From assembly GCA_023079485.1 (NCBI GenBank), contig CM041084.1, positions 17,822,609 through 17,886,608 on the forward strand: a stretch of DNA of 64,000 nucleotides. The letters run 5' to 3'. Below the pieces are notes generated by a model. That model was not told where the DNA came from. It searched no databases and saw only the letters and a program-made list of their open reading frames with translations. Both the position numbers and the translations under genes were made by a program. Shown here piece by piece: positions 37,171 through 48,699 of this stretch. Every line of letters starts with the position of its first letter. Position 1 is the stretch's first letter. The stretch is from Archilochus colubris (lineage: Eukaryota; Chordata; Aves; Apodiformes; Trochilidae).

Positions 37171-37200
37171 GCATGTAGCTTCAGTTTTAAAGCTACATGC
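37171..37200. repeat. 11-bp perfect inverted repeat
   Basis: GCATGTAGCTT and AAGCTACATGC are separated by 8 nt. A 10-bp palindrome CAAGTACTTG (37155-37164) sits just upstream. Confidence 0.85.
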
Positions 37201-37298
37201 AATATGTATATAAAACAAATGTATATATAATAAAACAACAATGTGGCTGCAATTGCAACCATCTGCATATAAACTGGAGTAATATTTTCTGTTGTCAG

Positions 37299-37413
37299 CA
37301 AGTCCCGTGTGAACCTGATGCATCAAGTACTAAAATAAATGGGAAGACCAAAATTACTTCAATGAGAAATGGGTGGGATTCTGAAGTTGTGAACACCACC
37401 AGCTGCCTGAATG
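37299..37413 (+). CDS. Candidate exon, late part of the plus-strand gene
   Basis: Good acceptor (TTTCTGTTGTCAG) and donor (ATG/GTAAGA) flank 115 nt. Phase 0 is fully open (QVPCEPDASSTKINGKTKIT and on to ...SCLN). Another frame begins KSRVNLMHQVLK but then stops. I do not recognise the product. The exon ends in phase 1 in the open frame, which does not fit the longest open frame of the next piece. Confidence 0.3.
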
Positions 37414-37577
37414 GTAAGAATTTAATTTCTCTTGGTACTTTTTTACCTCAGTGGGCAGATTATCAGATTACTTCAGCGGATGGAGATTTCCGTGCCCAAT
37501 TTGTGAGCACAGGTAGAATCTTTATGAGAAATACATTTCACTCAACTGGGATTACTGTTTGAAATTCTGATCTCTAG

Positions 37578-37826
37578 GGTACTGTGAACATAAAGGCCAA
37601 TACAATACAGTTATTTATGACAGAAAATTACAGTGATCAAAAGGCCAAGATAGCAACAGAAGATACCCAGGCAGAAAAAAATTACACTGAAGTAAAGTCT
37701 AGTGATGAATAAGATGTTGTTCAGAATGCTGTAGGTGACTACAGAAGAGATACCAAGATTACAAAAATACCAAGCTTTTCATTTTACGTCAATTCACATA
37801 AAGTTATAAAGAACAACTTGCAGTGA
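37578..37826 (+). pseudogene. Candidate last exon with an internal stop
   Basis: After ATCTCTAG one frame runs 44 codons (GTVNIKANTIQLFMTENYSD ... EVKSSDE) to a TAA at 37710-37712. It then continues another 37 codons (DVVQNAVGDYRRDTKITKIP ... VIKNNLQ) to a TGA at 37824-37826. A single stop in an 82-codon frame of AT-rich DNA suggests a decaying coding exon or a last exon followed by a chance-open stretch. No product is recognised. Confidence 0.25.
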
Positions 37827-39867
37827 AAAGCATCCTGAAGCATCTTCTAATGTCATTAAACAAGTCTCTGCAACTAGCAAAGGATGAACTGACTTTCAAA
37901 TGCTTCTCTCAGAAGCAAACATGAAAATATCTTTGCAGTTTCTTTAAAAAAAGTTAAATTATTTAAAATTACTATTAGATTCCTCATTGCCTAAAATTAT
38001 GGTTATTAAGACTGCATCGTACTCTACTGTAACTAGCAACAGTCAAATTCCTTGTGTCCATGATTACATGACCTTCATTAAATTACTGAACTGAATTAAG
38101 ATTGTTTCTTAAATCAGGTGATAAGAATGTGCCTTATTCATGTAATAACAAATTCCTGTTTCAGAGAAATATTGAAGAGATAGAAAAAGAGATAGATTAT
38201 ACTTTAATATATACTTGTCTATATATATTTGTCTGAAATACATATAAATATACATTTCTGTTACTATACGTGCAAATATTAAATTCCTCATGTTCTATCC
38301 TGCAGAGAGGGAACGTATGAAACAATTCTGGTTCTCAAAACTCAGTGGAAATATTTATGCTTATTTTAATGAAAATTGTGTCGGACTCTAAAATAGTGTC
38401 TCAAGACTTAGGTTTGTCTTAAATATTGGTAGCTGAAGTATCTTTCAGTTTCTTCAAGCACTCTTTACTGAGCTAAGCCAGGGAGTTGTTTATATGTCTC
38501 ATTTCTATATTTCATATAGAAATAGTGCTCATAGTGTTGTTTCTTCATTTTAAGAACATAATTTCATTTCTTTTTCCTAGATTTCAGATGAATGTAGCTG
38601 TAACTTGGCTTCCTAGTTATTTAATCAACCAGTAGCTTCTAATCGAGCTTGATAAGAAAATATTTTTCCTCTAGCCCTCAAAATATTCCCAGTATACAGA
38701 AAAGCAGAAAGACAAAGATTAATTTCTGAGGCCTCCAAATGCAACAAAAATGGACAGTGTTTGAAGATAATGCAGCTGAAATTTGTGATCCATAGTAACC
38801 TAATTTGCAGTTGAAGTATTTCCTTCTGCTTAGCATTTAGTTGAACATGATTGTATTTCTCCGTATCTGTGTTCTTTGTAAGATTTTATGAGGGTTTGAT
38901 GTGTTGTCATCTCTGTCCATGAGAGACCACAGATGAATTAAATTTTATCTCAATATTGAATTCTAGTAATACCACCACGAAACTGTGTATTTGAAGAACA
39001 TTATGATAACTTTTTTAATCTCTTCTTTTGTTTGCTATGGGGTAGGTAACAACACTGCACTTCAACAAAGCTGTAATATTCATCTCTCTTCTTTTCAATG
39101 TCTCTGCTATTAAAAAATAAAAACAGTAATAACCACGAAGCACAATGCTGTTCACCAGCTCTCTTAGAATGGTAGTTAGCAGGGGGTTTATTTTGATACA
39201 CCATCACAGTTCCTTTACCTAAGTAAAGGTTCTCCAGCAAGATATTTAAAAACATCTGCTTAATTGCAGCCATGTAGATAGCAGTCTTTAGGTCCAGTGT
39301 CTGGACAAAAAGAAAAAAAAACAAAACCACCCAACAAACAAGTTAATTTTTGTGAAAGGACTTCTGAACTCATTTCCTTCCTTTTCTCATTTCTTCAACC
39401 TCTAATATGCTCAGCAAACTGCCAGAGTCTATTGAGACACTTGGAGAGATCCTTGCCTGGCCATTACCTTCATTCTACCACCATTACTACAGTAATTTCC
39501 TCCTGAGTTTTTCACAGGTGATGAATAGAGGAAACCAGGCATAACAGAGCCTGTGATTCTTCAGTTTTCCAAGTGCAATCTGTGACTCCATCCCATATCT
39601 AAGTGCCAAGCATTATTTAGCAGTTTTCACACTCTTGCTTACCAGAGTCTCAGGGGAAGAGGGGCTACAAAATGGGGCTACAAACACAGCATAGCAAAAC
39701 ACATTGCATTTCAGTGTGATCAAGAACTCACTGAGGATCTTCTCCATTCCCTTTTAGCAAGCCAGATGCCTGTTTCAGTCTTCAGAACAGTAATATGGAC
39801 TTGGATTCTTCAGACCTGTCACTTTTACCGAATAGTAGCTGGACATATAGAAAAAAATATGGATTTT

Positions 39868-39884
39868 TTATTATTATTATTATT
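39868..39884. repeat. (TTA)n microsatellite
   Basis: About five TTA units. Confidence 0.8.
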
Positions 39885-40460
39885 GCTAAAAGATGGTCAG
39901 CTGAATTATGACTGTTGAAGCAGCAAGGAGTCATGTTTTCAGCTACAGCTTTACCAGCTTTTGCAGGTGATTTGAAAGAATTCTTGCTAGCTTCAGCAGG
40001 ACAGCACAAAGAATAAAATTGTGATTTAGGCTATTCCTCTCTGAAATACTTCAGCAATTGTTTCTTGAACAAGATCAGCCTCTCTGCTCAATATCTTCTG
40101 ATGATGCTCAGTGTTTATGAAGCTGTTGATAGGATACCTAAATGCTTTGGAAATGCCTGCTCTAAGCTGTTTTAGACCTCATACGTACCAAGGGTCAAAG
40201 TTAAGAGTTCAGGTTACTTTTGGAACTTGTTGGAGTACACAAGGTGATCAACTAGAGGATGAACTGATCCCACTGTTTGTGGGACCCACCTCTGGCATCA
40301 CAGCAGTCTAGAGCATAAGATGTTTAGTGTGCCTTGCTTTGACTTCTTAGTTCAAGAAGCAAACTATTTTTCACCAAGTAGTTGTGGGAAATATTCCTGT
40401 AACCTCAGTTCTGTCACCAGAAAATGCTTCTAATGTCTGAGAAACTTTGAGTTCCATGTT

Positions 40461-40479
40461 TGGTTTGTTTGTTTGTTTT
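40461..40479. repeat. (GTTT)n microsatellite
   Basis: Four GTTT-like units. Confidence 0.75.
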
Positions 40480-42265
40480 CAGGACTCTTAAAAGAGAAAA
40501 AACTACTGTTAGTTAGCCAAATAAGAATATTCATTGCAGCATCAATTTTACTTGAAGAAAAAGATTCCCTGAAGTAGACAAAATTATTTTAAACAGAGTT
40601 CTTGATTACTTTCATTTAAATCAATCCTAACACTGATAGTAAAAGATTGAACTGAAGAATTTATTCTATGTTTCAGTAGTTATGCAACGTATATTGAAAA
40701 CTGACTCAACAGAAGACTTCTCCATCACATAGTGTGATGTGCTCTACTATAAAGAGCTTAATATCTTTCTCATTAATACTTCATTAGGTTGTAGAGTGTA
40801 ACGTCTGCATGCATAATTGATCCTATACAGAAATAATTGCTCTGATTACCAGTGAGTGCTACATAATGTCATTCCAGTTATAGATCCAGACCACTGGTTG
40901 ATATTTGCCCTACAGATTCCCCTCAAAGAGGATCTGGGATATTCTGAAGGGATAATTGATATTTTCAATGACTGTTCTGTCCCAAACTCTATTGTTGACA
41001 AGTTATGAACTCTGTGTTGAATCCAATAACCAGCCTTTCCCATGCTTCAGTATCCAAGCAAATTACTAAATGGTTACCAGTCTATTTGGCCATATGGATT
41101 TTCTGTTTTGTACCCATAGACCCTCTCTTGTCATGGATACTGCTGCCAGTGGGATGAACAAGACACAAGAAGTACCACCAAAATGGATGATTCTCAAAGA
41201 ATAAAATATGCTGTCTCCCACCCCTTCCCAGTTTTGTGTATTGACATACTTAGCTTTAATTGCAAGACACACTGGAAAAATGCTTTACTTTTCCTCTCAC
41301 ATGGGATTACTGTCACGGGCTTTCTGTGAAGATTTTTTGGATATTCATCTGTCACGATATGAATGCATAGAATTCAAGTATTGTAAGCAGCTACTTTGCA
41401 GGATGTCTCATTTCCACTTGTGTTATAGCTAAGTATTGGTACATGATGCTATATATATGGAAAGACAGTCCCAGAGTCCTTATGCAATATTGATTTAATG
41501 AGATTTCTCTGTGTATATGGAATTTTATGAAGTGCACTGCTTGGGGTCTCAAAAAAGAGGAATATAAATGCGTGCACACACCAGAAGACTAAAGTTATCA
41601 GTAACTGTATTTGTATTAATTTCTTCCATGGGCATATGCAGGTCCCTATGGTGCAGCCTGCCCTCCTACTTCACTTTTTCAGTCCACTGAAGAATTTTCC
41701 CCCGAAAAAAATGCAAACACACCAGCAGAATTATAACTGTGAGCCAAGGATGAGTTAAAAGGTTTTCCTACTTTCCCAGTCCTGAGTTCTTGGGTTTGTA
41801 TATCTACAGTAATGGAGAGACAGCCCATCTTAATTAACAACAGCAATAAGTAAGTACCAATCATAAAAGAAAGGTTACTGAAATGAGGTTTCTTCTGTCC
41901 AGAACAGGGCAAGGATTTACTCTTTCAATAATAAAATTAATTTGCTTGATTTTCTTAAGATCATTTGATCAGATATTCAGGGAGAAAAACTGAACTTGGT
42001 AAGTTTCAAACTAGAAGTAGCATGTTCAAGCTTTCCAAGGAAATATACTTGGAACACTGCTACACCAGTTCAAGAAAGAAATGCCCATATGACACAACTT
42101 TAACTGATTCTTTAAAATCAAGAAGAAAAAGCTAGAATATCTTTTCAAGATACTACAGCCCTCATAAACTGTGAAAACATAAAGCAATGCTTCAAGTATT
42201 CGACTTTTACTTAAAGCATCCTTGACTGATTTTATTTCAAGCTGTCAACTTATGTTGACAGGGAT

Positions 42266-42660
42266 ATGGAGACACCTGTGAACTTCACCCATTTCCAATC
42301 CCCCCTTCAGTCCCCTGCCCCTGTCTTCCCCCCATCCCCTGCCCCTGACACCACCCCTGCTGCCCTCCAGCACCACAGACATGCCCTGCATCAGGGGACC
42401 TGCTGTCTGCCTGGGGTGGGTCTGGGTTTGGCTTGGAAAGTCATGGCCTGTTGTTCCTGTCTCTTACCTCCAGGAGGCCACTGCCCACCTGGGCTTGGCA
42501 GCTGAACTGGGAGACACCATTACAGCCCTGCAAACACAGGGCAAGAGAGAGGGCTGTGCCCTGCATGGGTATCTGTGTGCCTGAGGGCAGAAGGACATCC
42601 TGAAAAGGTTGCCTGAGTTCTTGACAGTGGGAGGTGATGTCATGATTTTATCTATCTTTT
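42266..42660 (+). other. GC-rich island with open frames, unidentified
   Basis: A C-rich stretch (many CCCCTGCC-like words) abuts a CR1 fragment. One plus frame after TTACCTCCAG reads EATAHLGLAAELGDTITALQ and runs to a TGA at about 42,582. Other overlapping frames are low-complexity Pro-rich. It could be an exon, part of an older mobile element carried with the CR1, or chance. Confidence 0.2.
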
Positions 42661-42669
42661 CTTTTACCC

Positions 42670-42986
42670 ATCCTAGACCTTTTACAAGGGCATATGGGGA
42701 CAGGATGGGGAAGTGGGGAGAGGGGAGCAATTTCAAGATGAAAGAGGGTAAATTTAGGTTAGACATTAGGAAGGGATTATTTACTGTGATTCTTTCCAGT
42801 GTCTCACCACTGGAACAGGTTGCCCAGAGAAACTGTGTATAGCTCATCCCTGGAAATACTCAAGGCCAGGTCTGACAGGGCTTTGAGCAACCCGGTCTAT
42901 TGGGAGGCGTCCCTGCCCATGACAAGAGGGTTGACACTGGATGATCTTTAAGGTCCCTTCCAAACCACACCGTGATTCCATGATTT
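42670..42986 (+). mobile_element. CR1 LINE 3' portion
   Basis: AAATTTAGGTTAGACATTAG, GGAACAGGTTGCCCAGAGAA, TTGAGCAACC and GATGATCTTTAAGGTCCCTT, then CCGTGATTCCATGATT: a typical CR1 3' end, moderately diverged. Confidence 0.92.
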
Positions 42987-44799
42987 TCCTCTGTAAGTAT
43001 GTGACAGGATTGCCTGAATGCTCTTTCCAAGCCTCTACCTTACTTGCTACTTCTTGGCTGTGCATGACTTAAAGGCATTTATTTGAATGAGTGTCCAGTC
43101 CCCACAACCATTAACAACCAGTGGCAGTGCTGGCACTGGTGCTGGTGCAGACGGGATTCCTCCTGAGCAGTTCCCCACCATAGACATACTGGTGTCCACT
43201 GGAACGTTTTGGAAATACTTCTGCTTTTTAACAGCCTTTAAAAATGGTTCAAAATATTGCTTGCAAATATTTAAAAGAGCATTCTTCAAAATAGCACTTG
43301 ATTTTTAAAAGCTTTGCAACCTCCAGCCAGGCAAGCAGTTCAGCCTGCTCACACCTAACTGTCCTGGTCCTGGAGACTGGGTTGGAGCTAAGATGTGTTG
43401 TCTGGGTTTTAAGTTGTTTCAAATCCCCCTTTCATATGCGAGTATAGGGGCATATTGTGAATGTACAAATAATGGCATTAAAAAATATGCATATAATAAC
43501 TTGGATGCATCAAAGCAGAAAAATACAGAAGATTTGCACCTGGAGGCACATCTCAACAACTGAAGCAACCTGTCCAGGGTGCAGGATTCTTCACAGTCTT
43601 TGAATGAAATGAAAGAGCCACACTGGGTTCAGTCATCCCTTTAGAGGATAATCCATAAAAGTAGCTGTATAGTCATTCTGTGTCCATGTCAGCTGCCTGT
43701 TTGATGATGCTGCCATCCTTACTTTAGCACTGCAATGATGTGTAGAAAATGCAGAAAAAATATTAAACTGTATTTCCCTTAAATCTGGCATTCAGGAATG
43801 GTGATGCATAGCAATCCACCTTTAGGAACGGCAAAAGGAAGTGTGCAGCACTGGGTCGTGAGGTTTTGCCATGATATTTACTCTCTTCCTTGTTTAAAGA
43901 TGATAAAACTGAACACCTAAAAACATCTATGCTTTCCATTGTATAGCATCCACTGCTGTTGATTTTTATGTACTCAGGGAGAGTTTTCTCACAGTCCAGT
44001 GTTTGCATCTATTGACTTTGTAATCTGTAGACAGACTCTTAATGAGCAGAAAAGACAAGAATCTCAGAGATAAAACCTTGGAATAACAGTGATCCTTTAC
44101 AGCTTGTCAGTAGGAGAAAGCTCAAACATAAATATCTGATTTACAGAAGTAACACAACTTATTTTGATAGATTACATTGTTTCTGTTTCAAATTACTCTG
44201 TCCATCCAGGAAGAAGAGGTTAAGAGGTCATATTTTTAAAAAAATGCTTGAAAGGACTCTTTCAAGGGATTTTTCATAAATTTCAACCCTACTCTTAATT
44301 ACTTATTTGTGGTGGAGCATAAGCTCTACTTCGCCTGTCAAAGATGATGATTTTGTTAAATTGGTTTTTTTTTAAAATCCCTTCAAACAAACAGGAACTG
44401 TTTCACCACCCCCCCACGCACGGACTGAAGTGTAGTGATCTGCCTCACAGCAATCAGCTCCTGACACATCTTCATCCCATCTCCATTTCAAGTTTGATGA
44501 TTTTTTTCCCTGTTGGGCAAGGCTTTGCTGTTTTTTTGAGATGCTTTACTGAACTGTGGAGGACACAGAAAATTACATGGACTTTTTAAGCAGAAATGAG
44601 GTCTATTTTGAGATTTGTCTATACTGGCAACTTTTAAAATAGTGATTAAACAACAAAAGGAGAATGATTAGGGTTTAAAATACTGAGGCAAAAATCTCTT
44701 TGGCCACAGTGTTGCTTTACATCACTCCTGAATATCTACAAAATCCTGTGTGAGCCTATATACAGAAGATGGAACCCCTTTGCTTCTACCACATAATTT
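42987..44799. other. Intergenic stretch, no gene seen
   Basis: Unique AT-rich DNA. A 73-codon plus frame at 43,087 (SVQSPQPLTTSGSAGTGAGA...) and an 80-codon minus frame overlap; neither is supported. Confidence 0.5.
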
Positions 44800-45420
44800 A
44801 CATGCTACTACTGCCATGGTGGCACCCAGGGCAGGGGAGAAGACCCTATACTCTCCCTCCATGCTGCCAGCAGGAAGTATTGAGTGCCCACAGGCACCCC
44901 TGGGGTCCCTTGACACTCTCCAGGGGCCAGGTGCACCCTGTGGGGCTGCGGAAGGGATGTGGGGGCACTTCTGGCCACCTAGGCCTGCTGTGCCCTGGCT
45001 CAGGCAGCTCCAGCCCAGGCAGGGCTCAGCCAGTGCAGGACTTTGGGTCACCAGGGGGTATCCGTGTCCCTTGGGTTCCACTCGACTGTGGCACAGGCAG
45101 GACACAGGGGTTTTGACAAGTCATGACTCAGGCAGAGGCGGTTGTGGCCCCATGGGGCAGTTTTGCCCCAAGAGGTGGTGCTGGAGACCTGGGAGGGTTT
45201 CACCATTGCCTTGTCCACCCCAACCAGTGCAGAGCAGGGCAGGCACAATGCCAGGCCATGGCAGTGATAACTTTATCAGCAGTGCGTGACACACGTGGGG
45301 TGGCCAAGGCCAGCGAGAAGCGGCTGCTCATCCCTGTGGCCAGAGTGCTGCTGCTCCTGCCCCTCGTGTCTCTGCTTTTCCAAGGACCTCATATCCCCGG
45401 CTGCCGGCGACACGAATAAA
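44800..45420 (+). other. Isolated GC-rich block with open frames ending in AATAAA
   Basis: About 600 bp of G+C-rich sequence in AT-rich DNA. A plus frame (45123-45419, 98 codons from ATG) ends with a hydrophobic segment, ARVLLLLPLVSLLF, and a short basic tail. Its TAA stop lies inside an AATAAA (45416-45421). The minus strand is also open for 127 codons (44722-45105), so frame length alone is weak evidence. No known product is recognised. A retrocopy, a lineage-specific gene or a GC-rich regulatory block are all possible. Confidence 0.25.
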
Positions 45421-45975
45421 TTACAAACCTGCATTTAATGTTAGTGACTCTTTAAATGGAATTTTTCATTCAAACTTTGTCATTAAAATAGAAAGGCCTT
45501 TTGGTCGTGACCATACAAGCATAATAAATTGTATATGTTTGCGATACTGAATGAATCTTGCCCATATGCTGCACTGCAAGGCTACATGAATGAAGCATTT
45601 ACCAAATCAGGCCCACCACATTAAACAGAAAAACAATCTTTATTCATGGTAACTTATCAGTTTCAATTAATCAACCCCAACAATAGAAATTCTGATGTGT
45701 TCAAGCAACTTGAAAGCAATAGGTCATCTCCAGGGCAGCCATGTTGTGTCTTTGTGCCTATGGTTTCAAACAAAGCAACATCTCCAATAAATGTACATCC
45801 CCACACACAGATGTGTGCCTATATGTGTATAAATATCTAGGCACGCCAAGGGCTGTGGTATACATATATGGGCTGTACCTAGAAATGTTTATCTTTTTGT
45901 CATACAAAAAGTAATTGTTTTCTAGTATTTTTTTAAGCTCTGCAAGTTTAAACAAAAGAAAAGAAATTTCCATTG
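45421..45975. other. AT-rich unique stretch, no gene seen
   Basis: Nothing recognisable; begins just after the AATAAA at the end of the GC-rich block. Confidence 0.5.
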
Positions 45976-46480
45976 GATGACCATCCTTTCAGTTTCTCTG
46001 CTGCTATGTGAATAGCATTGTGCAAACCATTCCAATGGTATTGAAAAGGGGTAACCATTGGTTTGATTTGGTTACACGGTTTCGTAAAGAGCTCCCTCCC
46101 ACTGCCTTAGGGTCTGTGAAAGGTCCGTGACCTGTTTAGAACTGCCAAGTGAAATGTCATGTCGCCCCTCCCAAATGGGAGTATCTGCATTCATTTGATC
46201 AGTATAAAAAATGATTGGGGATGGCGAGATCAGGGCTTTTGAATTGCAATTTATAGCAGTTTACAAAAATGCACATTGTTGGAAAAGAAAACATGGAAGT
46301 GTTTCTTTCTAAATTGCATTACCTGTGAAATGTCATTAGTCTTTTTTAGGATATCACAACCTATTTTTGTATGATCTCAGAGAGACACTTAAATGAAGAA
46401 GTTGGGTATTTGCTTGAGATATGAATCTCCATATATACCTATAGCCGCGTGGTAAGTTTTGGCATCAGCGCTGGAGGAAA
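45975..46480. promoter_or_regulatory. Candidate PTF1A-region enhancer A
   Basis: Unique, repeat-free block with motif-like words: AACCATTGGTTTGATTTGGT, CATTTGATCAG (TCF-like), TGAATTGCAATTTATAGC, TTGCATTACCTG. Sits about 10 kb downstream of PTF1A. Called by appearance; needs alignment. Confidence 0.4.
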
Positions 46481-46767
46481 TGTTTCCCGATTCCTCTCCA
46501 GGTTGTGCTTATAATTCTGCTGTCATCACGTGGTGTTACCGAGTATTTCACCAGATCTTGTCATTTTAGTGAAATGGCACAAGGCTGCTGCTTTCCGGGA
46601 GGGTGGTTTGTCCACGTCCACGGCTCAGCATCCTCCTACCTCCCGCCAAGCTCTTTGACCACTGCCGCCTTGTCCGGGACGGATTCACTGAGCGCTTAAT
46701 TTGTTTCTCTTGCAACTCTCTTCGCAGCCGAGCACGAAAAAAATCTACCCTTCCCCCAGCCCCTCTC

Positions 46768-46830
46768 AAAAAACCAAACAAAACAAAATAAAACAAAACA
46801 AAAAAAAACCAAAAAAACTCAAAACAAACC
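46768..46830. repeat. A-rich (AAAAC)n simple repeat
   Basis: Runs of AAAAC and AAAACC units. Confidence 0.88.
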
Positions 46831-46879
46831 GAACACGAAGGAACGGTTACATTATCCGCCCTTGAATTTGCCACCTCTG

Positions 46880-47560
46880 GCACACCAGTTCACTTTCCCG
46901 GGGGGGCTGTACCCTTTCTATGCCGAGCGGCGAGCGGGGTACAGGGAGTGCGCGGCTCCGGGAGGTCCCTTCCTGCTCGCCCTCCTCCTCCACGCGCTGC
47001 CGGTCACCGGGTGACACGGGTGGGACGGGGAGCGGGACAGCGGAACACCCACGGGCTCCTCTGGGCGCAACGCGGGAGGGTGAAACATCCTGGGGAGAAG
47101 AAGAGAGGGGGGACACGGGCCGGGGGTCGTGTGAGAGGCAAAATCCAGGGGTGAAGGTGCCCCGAGTCGGCCCGGGACGGGGGCGCCCTGCCGGGGACAA
47201 ATGGCAGCGGGACCGTCAGACGAGGCGGGTGCTGCTCTTCCTCTTTCAGGTGCCGGAACGGGAGGTGAAGCCGCCCCACTCAATACCGCTCCCTCTCGCC
47301 TAGCAGGTGCCCCGCTGCCAGCACTGCAAGAGGTGTCGGCTTTCTCTGAAAACAGCACCCTGCCCTCGGGCAGGCTCACCGAGGTCTCGGCTCGGGTCTT
47401 CCTGGGACTCGCCTCCCGGGCCTAGGCTGTGTCTTTGGGCGCCCAGTGTCGCCTGCCCAAAGATGAAACCTCAACAAAATACACCCCCACGGGTCACAGA
47501 GAGCCTCTGGAGAGGCACGGCTGAGGTGCACCTTCGCAGCGGGTACCCGGGGCAGATCCT
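46880..47560. promoter_or_regulatory. CpG island
   Basis: G+C-rich, CpG-rich, with opposing open frames of up to about 150 codons and no recognised product. First of the series of islands around PTF1A. Confidence 0.55.
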
Positions 47561-47639
47561 CGCAGGCACAGGGATATAGATGCAAGGGCAGGATGTGTCC
47601 CTGTGTCCCTGCTTGGGCTACTCCAGATCTCGGGAGCCA

Positions 47640-48470
47640 AAAATTGAGGTGTGTCGCCAGGCAGTTTGATGTTATTTCCACAACTACGTTCACTGGATGC
47701 CCTTTGTAGCTGTCTCCGAAGGCTGAAACGTTTAAAGTGGGGCAGATAAATTATTAGGAGTAAAAGACTTGAGCAGCTTAATTGGGAAAGCAGTCCTGGT
47801 TCCAACCAATGTCCGTACAATTGCACACTGCAGTCCACCATTATTCGAGCTTCATCTACTATGCACTATATACCACCGTCTCCAAAGGATTGTTGCCCTA
47901 GAAACTTGTTTTAAATCTCCAGCTATATATCAACACCTTGTTTTAGCAGTCCTTGGCTGAATTACAGTTACACAGTTTGGCGCTTCTTTCAAATTTCCTC
48001 CCATCAGTTTGGCCAAAGAAAGGAATTTTTCTCCTTTAGAAATGAATTGGCTTAATTAGTAAGTAGATTAATGGCAATTGCTGGTGAGTTGGTTTCCAGC
48101 AGAGTTTCACCAGAGAGGGTTAATCGGAGTCAGGTCTGGAATCTTTCCCAGAACTGGCTGCCAGCCATTTCCGTCAACCAATCAACCCCGTAAACAAACG
48201 CGCCATCCGCTGAAATAGAGTTTATTTCTTACTGTCCTCCCGCCGGAGTCATTTCCCCAAACAGCCGCCACCTCGCAGTGCGTTTGAAATGGATCACCCT
48301 GAACTTGGGGCAGCTAATTTCCAGGTATTTCCCCAAACACTTGAAAGTGTTCCCCCGGCAAGAAAAGATTTATCTGGCGCATCGGCATTCAATAAACACC
48401 TAATGTGCTGAGAATCTCCGGCTGAGTTTTTTCTCTTCTAAACTGCTGATAATTTTAGACAAAAACAATT
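47640..48470. promoter_or_regulatory. Candidate PTF1A-region enhancer B (forkhead plus homeodomain motifs)
   Basis: Repeat-free AT-rich block between CpG islands, about 8 kb downstream of PTF1A. It holds a forkhead consensus GTAAACAAAC (48190-48199), homeodomain sites TTAATTAG (48052-48059) and GATTAATGG (48066-48074), a CCAAT box (48178-48182) and a TTTCCCA RBPJ-like TC-box (48144-48150). FOXA2 and PDX1 are known to bind the human distal PTF1A enhancer. Equivalence is inferred, not shown. Confidence 0.42.
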
Positions 48471-48520
48471 AACATAACCATCCAATATACTTTTCCAAAG
48501 CCTCTGCCTGAAACGCAAGG

Positions 48521-48556
48521 AAAAAAAAAAAAAAAAACCATGAAAAAAAACCCCAC
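48521..48556. repeat. Poly-A rich tract
   Basis: A run of about 17 A's followed by a shorter A8 run and CCCC. Confidence 0.85.
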
Positions 48557-48699
48557 CAACAAATAACAGCATAGATTTTGACAGCTTTTTCAGCTTTTCC
48601 GCTTATTTTTTTTCTATACCGATAAAACGTATTCATACTTCGACTTGCAGCTGCATTAGTCTAGAAAAAAAAATATCCCTGCTGAGAAATGCATATAAT

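Larger units (their letters stand above)
37827..42265. other. Intergenic-like AT-rich stretch, no gene seen
   Basis: No confident exon. At 38,306, after a CCTGCAG acceptor, two frames are open for roughly 20-30 codons, which is not enough to call. The 109-codon minus frame at 39,001-39,330 has no support. Confidence 0.5.

Noticed and set aside
40382..40392. RBPJ-like TGTGGGAAA word
   Set aside because: No E-box at the one- or two-helical-turn spacing needed for a PTF1 bipartite site; single short words are expected by chance.
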